This document shows positions 25,678-33,226 of a DNA stretch of 33,226 nucleotides, piece after piece. The DNA is taken from NCBI GenBank assembly GCA_964580315.1, contig CAZOKH010000037.1, forward strand, positions 1 to 33,226, read 5' to 3'. The notes below the pieces were generated by a model. It was not told where the DNA came from, ran no database searches, and saw only the letters and a program-made list of their open reading frames with translations. Each line of letters begins with the position of its first letter. Position 1 is the stretch's first letter. The translations under genes and the position numbers were made by a program. This DNA is from CAZOKH01 sp964580315. Its GTDB lineage: Bacteria; Chloroflexota; Anaerolineae; Anaerolineales; Anaerolineaceae.

Positions 25678-25698
25678 TTAGCATAGGCTAATTGTTTT
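25676..25698 (+). terminator. weak hairpin after the FNT gene
   Basis: Seven-base arms AATTAGC (25676-25682) and GCTAATT (25687-25693) with a four-base loop overlap the FNT stop codon and are followed by G and four T. The stem is AT-rich, so termination would be inefficient. It lies directly before the hypA promoter. Confidence 0.35.
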
Positions 25699-25724
25699 AC
25701 ACAAGTACTTTAAAGGTTTATAAT
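25696..25724 (+). promoter_or_regulatory. near-consensus sigma-70 promoter of hypABFCDE
   Basis: TTTACA (25696-25701) and a perfect TATAAT (25719-25724) are separated by exactly 17 bases. Only six bases separate the -10 hexamer from the hypA ATG, so RNA should start at or next to that ATG. No ribosome site stands at a useful distance before hypA, which fits a leaderless transcript. Confidence 0.7.
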
Positions 25725-25730
25725 GCAACC

Positions 25731-26075
25731 ATGCATGAACTGGCAGTAACCGAGAACATTCTTAACATAGCCGTCCGAAATGCAGAAAATGCCGGTGCAA
25801 CCCGTGTGACGGACATTCACCTGGTCATTGGAGCGTTGTCCAGTATTGTTGATGATTCCGTGCAATTTTACTGGGATATGCTTAGTCAAGATACCATCTG
25901 CGCCGGTTCCAAATTGCATTTTCAAAGGCTCCCTGCCCGCATTGTTTGCCAGGATTGTCACACCGAGTATGAAATCCAGGAAGAACTGCACACTTGCCCC
26001 TCTTGTGGCAGTTACCGGGTTAAGTTTATTCAGGGCGAAGAGTTCTTTTTGGAAAGTATTGAAATTGAAAAATAA
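25731..26075 (+). CDS. hypA: hydrogenase nickel incorporation protein HypA
   Basis: HypA delivers nickel to the hydrogenase large subunit with HypB. The 114-residue product starts MHELAVTENI, where His2 is the nickel ligand, which fixes the start codon. The zinc site is C73, C76, C89 and C92 in two CxxC motifs. An in-frame upstream extension is excluded because His2 must be near the N-terminus. No Shine-Dalgarno sequence is evident. It opens a compact run of six hyp genes. Confidence 0.95.
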   Translation: MHELAVTENILNIAVRNAENAGATRVTDIHLVIGALSSIVDDSVQFYWDMLSQDTICAGSKLHFQRLPARIVCQDCHTEYEIQEELHTCPSCGSYRVKFIQGEEFFLESIEIEK

Positions 26076-26098
26076 CCATCTCATAGGAGTTCACCGAT

Positions 26099-26770
26099 AT
26101 GTCATCGGAAAAAGTAACTGTTGTTGAAAAAATAATGGATGCCAACGACCAGGTGGCATTGACCAATCGAAAAATTCTGGATCAGGCTGGAGTCTTTTCC
26201 CTCAACATCATGGCCTCACCTGGCGCAGGAAAAACCAGCGTAATTTTGAAAACCATCAAAGCGCTGGCGCCCGAAATTCGCATTGGCGTTATTGAGGGAG
26301 ATACCGCGCCGGTTACCATTGATGCTGACAAAGTGATTGCCGCTGGCATGCCCGCCCTGCAAATCAATACCGCTGGAAGCTGCCACTTGGATGCGGTCAT
26401 GCTCAGCCGCGGCCTGGAATCCTTCCCTCTCGCTGATATCGACCTTTTGATCGTTGAAAATGTTGGCAACCTGATCTGCCCGGCGTCATTCAAACTGGGC
26501 ACGCACGCCAATGTTGTCATCGCCAGTGTGCCCGAAGGCGATGACAAACCCTACAAATATCCGACCATTTACCGCGGCCTCGATGTCCTGGTTATGAATA
26601 AAATTGACTTGCTGCCTTACATCCGCTTCAATATGGATTATTTCCTCAAGGGCGTTGAAATGCTGAATCCCGGTTTAACCACATTCCAGGTTTCCTGCGA
26701 AACCGGTGAAGGGATTGAAGCCTGGGGTAACTGGCTGAAAGCACGCGTCAAACAAATGAAAGAAAAATAA
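26099..26770 (+). CDS. hypB: hydrogenase nickel incorporation GTPase HypB
   Basis: HypB is a GTPase that drives nickel transfer during [NiFe] centre assembly. The 223-residue protein shows the P-loop ASPGAGKTS at 39-47, IEGDTAPVTIDADK (switch region), the dimer-interface metal site C95-H96 with C127 (AGSCHLD, NVGNLICP), and NKID for guanine recognition. It lacks the N-terminal CxxCGC motif and any histidine-rich nickel-storage stretch, so it is the minimal form. AGGAG lies nine bases before the ATG. Confidence 0.95.
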   Translation: MSSEKVTVVEKIMDANDQVALTNRKILDQAGVFSLNIMASPGAGKTSVILKTIKALAPEIRIGVIEGDTAPVTIDADKVIAAGMPALQINTAGSCHLDAVMLSRGLESFPLADIDLLIVENVGNLICPASFKLGTHANVVIASVPEGDDKPYKYPTIYRGLDVLVMNKIDLLPYIRFNMDYFLKGVEMLNPGLTTFQVSCETGEGIEAWGNWLKARVKQMKEK

Positions 26771-26775
26771 TCGGC

Positions 26776-29049
26776 ATGGTTGGCAGTCACATCTGGGTGA
26801 AAGGCATTGTTCAAGGAGTTGGTTTTCGCCCATTCGTTTACACACTGGCTATTCAACATCAACTTACTGGCTGGGTTCGCAACACATCACGGGGCGTCGA
26901 AATTGAGATCAACGGTTCTGATGAAGCTGTCAAAGGCTTCATCGAACAACTTCGCACGCAGGCGCCGCCGCTTGCCCGCCTGGATTCAGTTGAAGTTGAA
27001 GCGGTGATTCCAAACGGCTATACGACATTTGAGATTTTAGAAAGCGCACCACTGCCCGGCGAATTTATCCCCATTTCGCCGGATGTGGCCATTTGCGCCG
27101 ACTGCCAGCGCGAACTATTTGACCCCCAAAACCGCCGTTTCCGCCACCCCTTTATCAACTGCACCAACTGCGGCCCGCGTTTCACCATCATCACCGATAT
27201 TCCTTATGACCGCCCTAAAACCTCCATGGCGGGTTTTCCCATGTGCCCGCAATGCGAAGCTGAATATCACAACCCGCTTGACCGGCGCTTTCACGCCCAG
27301 CCGGTGGCCTGTCCAAATTGTGGACCGTCGGTGTGGTTTGAAAACGGCGGCGCCGTCGTCGCAAACGGTGAAACCGCCATTCAATTGACCCGCCAGTATC
27401 TGCGTGAGGGCAAAATTGTTGCCATCAAAGGTCTGGGCGGGTTCCACCTGGCCTGCGACGCCTTCAACACCACCGCAGTGGCCGAACTGCGCCGCCGCAA
27501 GCGCCGCAGCCTCAAACCCTTCGCACTCATGGCGTTCGACCTGCAAACCGTTCAACGCCACTGTCTTGTCAACCAGGCCGAACAGGAACTGCTCACCTCC
27601 CGTCAAAAACCGGTAGTCCTTTTGCCGCCTCGACCTGAAAGCCTCGTCTCACCTGAAGTTGCCCCTGCTCAAACCCGCCAGGGGGTCATGCTGGCCTACA
27701 CCCCCTTGCATTTATTGCTGCTGGAACCCGCCCCCAATTTTCCGGAACTGCTGGTGATGACCAGCGCCAACCTCAGCGAAGAACCCATTGCCTACCAGGA
27801 TGACGAAGCCCGTCAGCGGCTTTTTGGCCTGGCAGATGGATTCTTAATGCACAATCGCCCCATTCACACCCGCGTCGATGACTCGGTGCAGCGTGTGGTC
27901 AACAACCAGCCTTACTTCTTGCGCCGGGCGCGCGGCTATGCCCCCGATGCAATCAAACTGCCATTTAACATGCCCCCCATCCTGGCAACCGGCGCCGAGT
28001 TGAAGAACACGTTTTGCCTCACCCGCCAACAATATGCCTTTATCAGCCACCACATTGGCGACCTGGAAAATTTTGAGACGCTGCGATCCTTTGAAGAAGG
28101 CATCCGGCACTACGAAAGACTTTTTTACATTAAACCTGAAATGCTTGTTGCAGACCTGCATCCCGATTACCTGTCCACGCGCTACGCGCAACAACGCGCC
28201 AGTGAACAGTCACTGCCGCTGTTACAGGTTCAGCACCACCATGCGCACCTGGCGGCCTGCCTGGCAGATAATCAGTGGAATTCAAAAGACCCGGTCATTG
28301 GGCTGATCTTCGACGGAACCGGCTATGGCATAGACGGCGTCACCTGGGGGGGCGAGGTGCTGTTGGGTGGATACGCAGCGGCATTTGAACGCACTCACCA
28401 CCTCGATTATGTCCCGCTTCCGGGCGGCGATACTGCCGTACGCAACCCGGGCCGCATAGCACTGGCTTACTTGAAACACGCCGGCCTCGAGTGGGGCGCC
28501 GACTTGCCGCCGGTAACCGGCTATTCTTCAACTGAACTTTCATTGATTCAAAGACAAATTGATAAACACATCAACAGTCCGCTCACTTCCAGTATGGGAC
28601 GTTTGTTTGATGCAGTGTCTGCTCTGCTGGGAATTTGCCAGCACATCAGCTACGAAGGACAGGCCGCCATTGAATTGGAAGCTCTGGCTGATTTCAATGA
28701 AGAGTCTTCCTACCCCATTGAACTACAATCTGAAATTATCAATGTCCGTCCCCTGTGGGAATGCCTGGTCAGGGATTATCGAAAGGGCATTTCCACCCCA
28801 CTGCTGGCAGCGCGTTTCCACAACAGCATAGCCCGCCTGGGATTACAGATGTGCGAAAACCTGCGCAGTCAGACCGGCATTAACCATGTTGCATTGAGCG
28901 GCGGTGTGTGGCAAAATATCTTCCTGTTGAGGCGTACTCTTTCACTGCTTCATGCTCACAACTTCATACCATTGATCCATCAACAGGTTCCAACCAACGA
29001 CGGCGGTATCGCGCTCGGTCAGGCGGTTATCGCTTCTTTTTACCCATAG
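26776..29049 (+). CDS. hypF: carbamoyltransferase HypF
   Basis: HypF converts carbamoyl phosphate and ATP into the carbamoyl-adenylate used to make the cyanide ligands of the [NiFe] site, passing the group to HypE. The 757-residue protein has the full domain order. These are acylphosphatase (about 5-92, VQGVGFRPFV), paired zinc fingers (about 108-185, CADCQ, CTNCGP, CPQCE and CPNCGP), YrdC-like (about 200-385, IKGLGGFHLACDA), and a Kae1-like domain. The last carries VQHHHAHLA, FDGTGYG and LSGGVWQN. It starts five bases after the hypB stop, with no strong ribosome site, so coupling to hypB is likely. Confidence 0.96.
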   Translation: MVGSHIWVKGIVQGVGFRPFVYTLAIQHQLTGWVRNTSRGVEIEINGSDEAVKGFIEQLRTQAPPLARLDSVEVEAVIPNGYTTFEILESAPLPGEFIPISPDVAICADCQRELFDPQNRRFRHPFINCTNCGPRFTIITDIPYDRPKTSMAGFPMCPQCEAEYHNPLDRRFHAQPVACPNCGPSVWFENGGAVVANGETAIQLTRQYLREGKIVAIKGLGGFHLACDAFNTTAVAELRRRKRRSLKPFALMAFDLQTVQRHCLVNQAEQELLTSRQKPVVLLPPRPESLVSPEVAPAQTRQGVMLAYTPLHLLLLEPAPNFPELLVMTSANLSEEPIAYQDDEARQRLFGLADGFLMHNRPIHTRVDDSVQRVVNNQPYFLRRARGYAPDAIKLPFNMPPILATGAELKNTFCLTRQQYAFISHHIGDLENFETLRSFEEGIRHYERLFYIKPEMLVADLHPDYLSTRYAQQRASEQSLPLLQVQHHHAHLAACLADNQWNSKDPVIGLIFDGTGYGIDGVTWGGEVLLGGYAAAFERTHHLDYVPLPGGDTAVRNPGRIALAYLKHAGLEWGADLPPVTGYSSTELSLIQRQIDKHINSPLTSSMGRLFDAVSALLGICQHISYEGQAAIELEALADFNEESSYPIELQSEIINVRPLWECLVRDYRKGISTPLLAARFHNSIARLGLQMCENLRSQTGINHVALSGGVWQNIFLLRRTLSLLHAHNFIPLIHQQVPTNDGGIALGQAVIASFYP

Positions 29050-29062
29050 AAAAAGGTGTCTT

Positions 29063-29326
29063 ATGTGCTTGGCCATTCCCGGTAAGATCATTTCCATCTA
29101 TCAAGAAAACGCACTCACCATGTGCAAAGTTGATTTCGGCGGCGTGGTTCGCGCCGCATGTCTCGAAGCCAACCCGGAAGCACAGGTGGGCGATTATGCG
29201 GTTGTGCATGCTGGTTTTGTCATCAGCCTGCTTTCCGAATCAGAAGCACAGGAAACGTTAAACCTGTTCAAAGAAATGGAACAAATGGGTATTAAGCTTC
29301 CAGACGAAGAATTCGAGGAAGGCTGA
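29063..29326 (+). CDS. hypC: hydrogenase assembly chaperone HypC
   Basis: HypC is a small chaperone that carries the Fe(CN)2CO group with HypD and docks on the large-subunit precursor. The 87-residue product begins MCLAIPGKI, the invariant family opening with the essential Cys2. GDYAVVHAGF occurs later, as in HypC/HupF proteins. AAAGG lies before the ATG. It stands 13 bases after hypF and four bases before hypD. Confidence 0.96.
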   Translation: MCLAIPGKIISIYQENALTMCKVDFGGVVRAACLEANPEAQVGDYAVVHAGFVISLLSESEAQETLNLFKEMEQMGIKLPDEEFEEG

Positions 29327-29330
29327 TGCC

Positions 29331-30431
29331 ATGACCCTGCTTGACTCTTTTCGCGACGGTAAAAAAGTGCGCGCAGCATTGGATGAGCTTCACCGTATAG
29401 TGACCCGTCCATGGACCATCATGGAAATTTGCGGCGGTCAAACCCATTCCATCATGCAATACGGGTTAAGCGACCTGCTGCCGCCCCAGATTGAACTGGT
29501 GCACGGACCAGGCTGCCCGGTGTGCGTCACTTCTATTGAATTGATTGATAAAGCCCTGGCTATCGCCTCTCAACCCAACGTCATTTTCACCACCTTTGGC
29601 GACATGCTGCGCGTGCCCGGCTCACGCGGCGACCTGTTTTCAGTACGCGCGGCCGGCGGACAGGTTCGCATCGTTTATTCGCCACTGGATGCCGTGCAAA
29701 TTGCCGTACAGAATCCCGATAAGCAGGTGGTTTTCTTTGCCATTGGTTTTGAAACCACCGCTCCTCCCAATGTTTACAGCGTCCTTCAGGCGCAAGCCCT
29801 GAATCTGCAAAACTTTTCCATCCTGGTATCGCAGGTGCGTGTGCCGCCTGCCATGGAAGCGGTGCTTTCATCACCCCAAAACCGGGTACAGGCTTTCCTG
29901 GCTGCCGGGCATGTCAACGCCGTGATGGGATACTGGGAATACCCGCCCATTGCCGAAAAATACCGCGTGCCCATTGTAGTGACCGGCTTTGAACCTTTGG
30001 ATCTCACCCAGGGCATACTGTGGGCAGTTCAGCAGTTGGAACAGGGAAAATTTGAAGTGCAAAATGCTTATTCCCGCGTAGTGACAAAAGAGGGAAACAT
30101 CAAAGCCCAGCAAGCCATCCAAAAGGTGTTCATGGAATGTGACCGCAATTGGCGCGGCATTGGCATGATTCCCATGAGCGGTTGGCGTCTGCGCCCCGAG
30201 TTTGCCCGTTTTGATGCTGAGCAGCGTTTCCAGGTTGGAGACATCCAGACACACGAATCAGAAATTTGTATTGCCGGACAAATTTTGCAGGGAATCAAAA
30301 AACCCTACGAATGCCCCGCTTTTGGAACCCTGTGCACCCCTCAATCACCGCTGGGGGCCACAATGGTCTCCTCCGAAGGCACCTGCGCTGCCTATTATAA
30401 TTTCAAGCGAAATTCCCCCGTAAAGGGTTAA
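29331..30431 (+). CDS. hypD: hydrogenase iron-ligand assembly protein HypD
   Basis: HypD is a [4Fe-4S] protein on which the Fe(CN)2CO unit is built together with HypC. The 366 residues contain all conserved blocks: MEICGGQTHSI, VHGPGCPVCVTS, TFGDMLRVPGS, AIGFETTAP and ECPAFGTLCTP. The last belongs to the cysteine-rich C-terminal cluster region. GAGGAAGG at the end of hypC serves as its ribosome site, eight bases before the ATG. It is followed one base later by the hypE start codon. Confidence 0.96.
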   Translation: MTLLDSFRDGKKVRAALDELHRIVTRPWTIMEICGGQTHSIMQYGLSDLLPPQIELVHGPGCPVCVTSIELIDKALAIASQPNVIFTTFGDMLRVPGSRGDLFSVRAAGGQVRIVYSPLDAVQIAVQNPDKQVVFFAIGFETTAPPNVYSVLQAQALNLQNFSILVSQVRVPPAMEAVLSSPQNRVQAFLAAGHVNAVMGYWEYPPIAEKYRVPIVVTGFEPLDLTQGILWAVQQLEQGKFEVQNAYSRVVTKEGNIKAQQAIQKVFMECDRNWRGIGMIPMSGWRLRPEFARFDAEQRFQVGDIQTHESEICIAGQILQGIKKPYECPAFGTLCTPQSPLGATMVSSEGTCAAYYNFKRNSPVKG

Positions 30432-30432
30432 C

Positions 30433-31512
30433 ATGACCACAACATCTCTCCCCCATCTCGAAGGCCCGGTTTGTCCCATGCCGCTCAACCACCCCGATCA
30501 GATCGTCATCAGTCACGGCAGCGGCGGGCAAATGACCCAGCAGCTCATTGCCAGTGTTTTTCAATCACGCCTCACATCTCAAGCCCTGGCGGCCAACAAT
30601 GATTTTGGCTCAGTGGCATTGCCCGATGGATCCCAATTGAAAGGGCGCGTTGTGGTCTCCACTGATTCGCACATCGTTGCTCCACTGGTCTTTCCCGGCG
30701 GCGATATTGGCAAACTGGCCGTGTGCGGCACGGTCAACGATGTCAGCATGTCTGGCGCCGTTCCCCTCTACCTCACAGCTGGTTTCATCCTGGAAGAAGG
30801 TTTGCCCACCCGCTTGCTGGAGCAAATTGTTGACTCGATGCGTGATGCGGCGCAGGAAGCTGGCGTGCAGTTTGTGGCCGGTGACACCAAGGTAGTTGAA
30901 AAGGGTAAAGCGGATGGCATTTTCATCAACACCACCGGCATCGGCTGGCTGCCCGAAGGCTTGCACATCGGCGGTGAATGCGCCCGGGCGGGTGATGTGG
31001 TGTTGATCTCTGGCACACTGGGCGACCACGGCATTGCCGTGTTGGCTGCCCGCGGCGATCTGGACTTTGAAACCGGCGTGCAGTCAGACATTGCCCCGCT
31101 CAATGGATTGATTCAAGCCGTGCTGCAAGCCGCCCCGCACACCCACGTGCTGCGCGACCCCACCCGCGGCGGGCTGGCCACCACCCTCAACGAAATTGCC
31201 GCCCAGAGCAAAGTTGCCATTCACCTGGATGAAACCGCCATCCCGGTCAACCCGGTGGTACGCAGCGCCTGCGAGTTTCTCGGTTTTGACCCATTGTACA
31301 TCGCGAACGAAGGCAAAGTGATAGTAATGGCACCGCCCGACGAGGCTGAAGCTGCCCTGGATGCCATGCGCCGCAATCATTATGGACAAAATGCAGCCAG
31401 GATTGGGGTGGTTGAAGGATCACCTACCGGGCTGGTGCTGCTAAAAACCATCATTGGCGGCACGCGCGTGCTCAACACCCTGGCAGGTGAAATTCTACCG
31501 CGCATCTGCTAG
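30433..31512 (+). CDS. hypE: carbamoyl dehydratase HypE
   Basis: HypE dehydrates the carbamoyl group received from HypF to a thiocyanate on its C-terminal cysteine, giving the cyanide ligands of iron. The 359-residue protein begins with a short extension, then SHGSGGQMTQQLI, DSHIVAPLVFPGGDIG, VNDVSMSGA, RDPTRGGLATTLNEIA, and ends in PRIC with the essential terminal cysteine intact. AAAGGG precedes the ATG by five bases. It closes the hyp run; a 51-base gap then separates it from a convergent gene, without a clear terminator. Confidence 0.96.
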   Translation: MTTTSLPHLEGPVCPMPLNHPDQIVISHGSGGQMTQQLIASVFQSRLTSQALAANNDFGSVALPDGSQLKGRVVVSTDSHIVAPLVFPGGDIGKLAVCGTVNDVSMSGAVPLYLTAGFILEEGLPTRLLEQIVDSMRDAAQEAGVQFVAGDTKVVEKGKADGIFINTTGIGWLPEGLHIGGECARAGDVVLISGTLGDHGIAVLAARGDLDFETGVQSDIAPLNGLIQAVLQAAPHTHVLRDPTRGGLATTLNEIAAQSKVAIHLDETAIPVNPVVRSACEFLGFDPLYIANEGKVIVMAPPDEAEAALDAMRRNHYGQNAARIGVVEGSPTGLVLLKTIIGGTRVLNTLAGEILPRIC

Positions 31513-31563
31513 CCTACCTTTTCATTACCCCCATCTTGGATGATTCCGGGACCTGCCCAAACC

Positions 31564-33168
31564 TTATCCAACTGGTTTGAAAACCACCACCTGGTTTCGC
31601 CCCTGGCTTTTTGCCTGGTAAAGCGCCATATCAGCAGCCCGAAATAGTTCATCGCGGTCTGCGCCGTGCTGAGGGTAACAAACAACCCCCACAGATAATT
31701 GAATGCACGGTTTGATATTCGGGCTGTAAAAATCATAATTCGAAATACGCTGAATTAATTCCAGCGCACGGTTTTCAGCCACAGGGATGGCCGTGCGGGG
31801 CAATACCACAATAAATTCATCACCGCCCATCCTGCAAGCAATGTCGCCTTCACGAATGGTGCTCAAAAGAATATTGGCAATGCTTTGCAAAACGGCATCT
31901 CCAACCAGGTGCCCAAACTGGTCATTGATGACTTTGAAATGGTCAATATCAAAAAATATGATGCTGATTTCTTCACCCTTCTGATCAGCTTCATGAATTT
32001 CTTGATTTAACGAAAGGTCCAAAAAACGGCGGTTATATAAACCTGTCAATGGATCACGGTTGGCCTGTTCGCGAAGCTGTTCTTGCATTTCAGCAATTTT
32101 CTCCAGTTGAACATTTAGCTGGTCGTTCGAACGCTTCAACTGGTTTTCAGAGTTCACCCGATCACTGATATCCCTGATTACGAGAACATAGCCGGTTGCT
32201 GTATTTTTCTTATCATTGAGGGATGTCATTTGCAATTCAACATATTGCGAAGTATCAGGATGAATTTGCAGGGTTTCTTTGACTTTCAGCCCCAAACTGT
32301 TCTTTCGGATTAGCTCTTCCCAGCCTGGCAAAATCTGTCCAATTTTTTGGCCGCGCGGTTCAAATGATTGCAAATGAAGCAATTGAATAAATGCATGATT
32401 GACATCCACAATTCGAAAATTGCTGTCAACAACCAGCACCCCGTCAGCCATGGTTTCAATCACCAGGTTTCTGGCAACTGGTATGATATCCAAAATGCCG
32501 TAAATATAAATACCATAGGCATATACCAACGAGGTCAATGAAAATGCAATCGGAGTTAAATCGAGATCAGGAAATGGATTAATGTTTTGTAAAACCAACA
32601 GGTTTGTAAACAAGGCAATGCAACTGCCTGCCAAAATGATGCCTGTTTGTTTTCTTTGCAAAGGACCAGATTTGAAATAGGATTGTATAAGAAAAATCAA
32701 TGCCAATGCGATCAACCCATAGAGATAAATAACATTGACTTTGTACCAAAATCCCCCATGGAGGATTACATCAGAACCCGGTTGTCGATTACCGCCAAAA
32801 AACAGGCCGTGGTAAGAATCAGTAAACAACAAAATGATGGTTATGAGCGGTTCAACACAAAGGAGATAGGCACGGCTGGGAATGAGCCACTTTACACGGT
32901 TTGTAAGAGATGCAGAAAAAATAAAAAAACCTATCGGAACGCCGACCACTCCCAGGTAGGTTAAATCCAGCCACAAAAAATGATCAGTTTGGGCAAAGAA
33001 TAACCAGTGTACGGCATAGGTTATAGCCCACCACAATGTAGCGCCGGTATAAATAATTAATCCATACGCCCCCGGTGAAGTTCGCATACGGCATGCATAT
33101 GCCAAAATGATCCAGGAAAGGATTGCAGATAGTGTTAATAACAGTGCATATAATTGGTTTTGAGGCAT
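31564..33168 (-). CDS. membrane-bound PAS-GGDEF diguanylate cyclase
   Basis: Predicted to make cyclic di-GMP from two GTP. About seven membrane segments occupy roughly residues 1-220 in the pattern of the histidine-kinase N-terminal 7TM sensor domain. A PAS domain follows (about 230-345, MADGVLVVDSNFRIVDVN), then a short coiled coil and a GGDEF domain. That domain has DPLTGLYNRR, FDIDHFKVIND and an intact GGDEF active site at 448-452. An RxxD inhibitory site (REGD) lies five residues before it, so product inhibition is likely. The start is uncertain: ATG at 33168 lacks a nearby ribosome site, and a TTG five codons earlier directly abuts AAGG. It converges on hypE, and a link to hydrogen metabolism is not shown. 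Confidence 0.9.
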   Translation of the reverse strand: MPQNQLYALLLTLSAILSWIILAYACRMRTSPGAYGLIIYTGATLWWAITYAVHWLFFAQTDHFLWLDLTYLGVVGVPIGFFIFSASLTNRVKWLIPSRAYLLCVEPLITIILLFTDSYHGLFFGGNRQPGSDVILHGGFWYKVNVIYLYGLIALALIFLIQSYFKSGPLQRKQTGIILAGSCIALFTNLLVLQNINPFPDLDLTPIAFSLTSLVYAYGIYIYGILDIIPVARNLVIETMADGVLVVDSNFRIVDVNHAFIQLLHLQSFEPRGQKIGQILPGWEELIRKNSLGLKVKETLQIHPDTSQYVELQMTSLNDKKNTATGYVLVIRDISDRVNSENQLKRSNDQLNVQLEKIAEMQEQLREQANRDPLTGLYNRRFLDLSLNQEIHEADQKGEEISIIFFDIDHFKVINDQFGHLVGDAVLQSIANILLSTIREGDIACRMGGDEFIVVLPRTAIPVAENRALELIQRISNYDFYSPNIKPCIQLSVGVVCYPQHGADRDELFRAADMALYQAKSQGRNQVVVFKPVG

Positions 33169-33226
33169 AACAAGATTACGCAACCTTTTTTCTGTAAATT
33201 CGAGTCAGAAATATCCACAGTTCTTT

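Overview
The window looks like a piece of chromosome from an anaerobic bacterium, most likely a Chloroflexota member of the Anaerolineae type. This placement is inferred from gene content and protein flavour (mreBCD-mrdA-minC order, class I aldolase, HisRS wording, mixed hydrogenase cluster); no 16S rRNA gene is present. All coding is ordinary chromosomal style. I see no insertion sequence, phage gene, CRISPR array or integration site.

Layout. (1) 1-5047, minus strand: a cell-shape and division operon, mreB-mreC-mreD-mrdA-minC, with an extended -10 promoter before mreB; minC runs off the left edge. (2) 5141-6294, minus strand: a class I fructose-bisphosphate aldolase with its own promoter and terminator. 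(3) 6345-10364, plus strand: a large secreted protein with a ten-copy fibronectin/Ig-like array that follows a three-domain A-B-C higher-order period, driven by a near-consensus promoter. (4) 10367-11788, minus strand: hisS followed 18 bases later by tRNA-His(GTG) and a terminator. (5) 11845-31512, plus strand: about 20 kb devoted to hydrogen metabolism. (6) 31564-33168, minus strand: a membrane-bound PAS-GGDEF diguanylate cyclase.

The hydrogen region is the interesting part. It opens with a putative signalling set (DRTGG protein, CBS-HATPase protein, second DRTGG protein, PHP phosphoesterase). A HydC/HydB-like half follows: nuoE-like, small HATPase, HndB-like protein and nuoF-like with a C-terminal ferredoxin domain. 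In Firmicutes and Thermotogae such genes usually accompany electron-bifurcating [FeFe] hydrogenases. Here no [FeFe] subunit follows. Instead there is a second, complete nuoE-nuoF pair, a NuoG/HoxU-like iron-sulfur subunit and a [NiFe] hydrogenase small/large pair (hoxY, hoxH). The result is one [NiFe] hydrogenase with two flavoprotein (diaphorase) modules. The HndB-like protein has no cysteine at all, and the N-terminal thioredoxin-like domains of both NuoF-like proteins have lost most or all of their expected [2Fe-2S] ligands.

Downstream lie a strong terminator hairpin, a TTG-started hydrogenase maturation protease, a formate/nitrite-type channel, and a complete hypABFCDE set. A consensus promoter sits so close to the hypA start that its mRNA should be leaderless. 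Together these genes could make, insert metal into, proteolytically mature and regulate a soluble NAD(P)H- and possibly ferredoxin-linked [NiFe] hydrogenase. Confurcation/bifurcation and the roles of the accessory regulators are inference.
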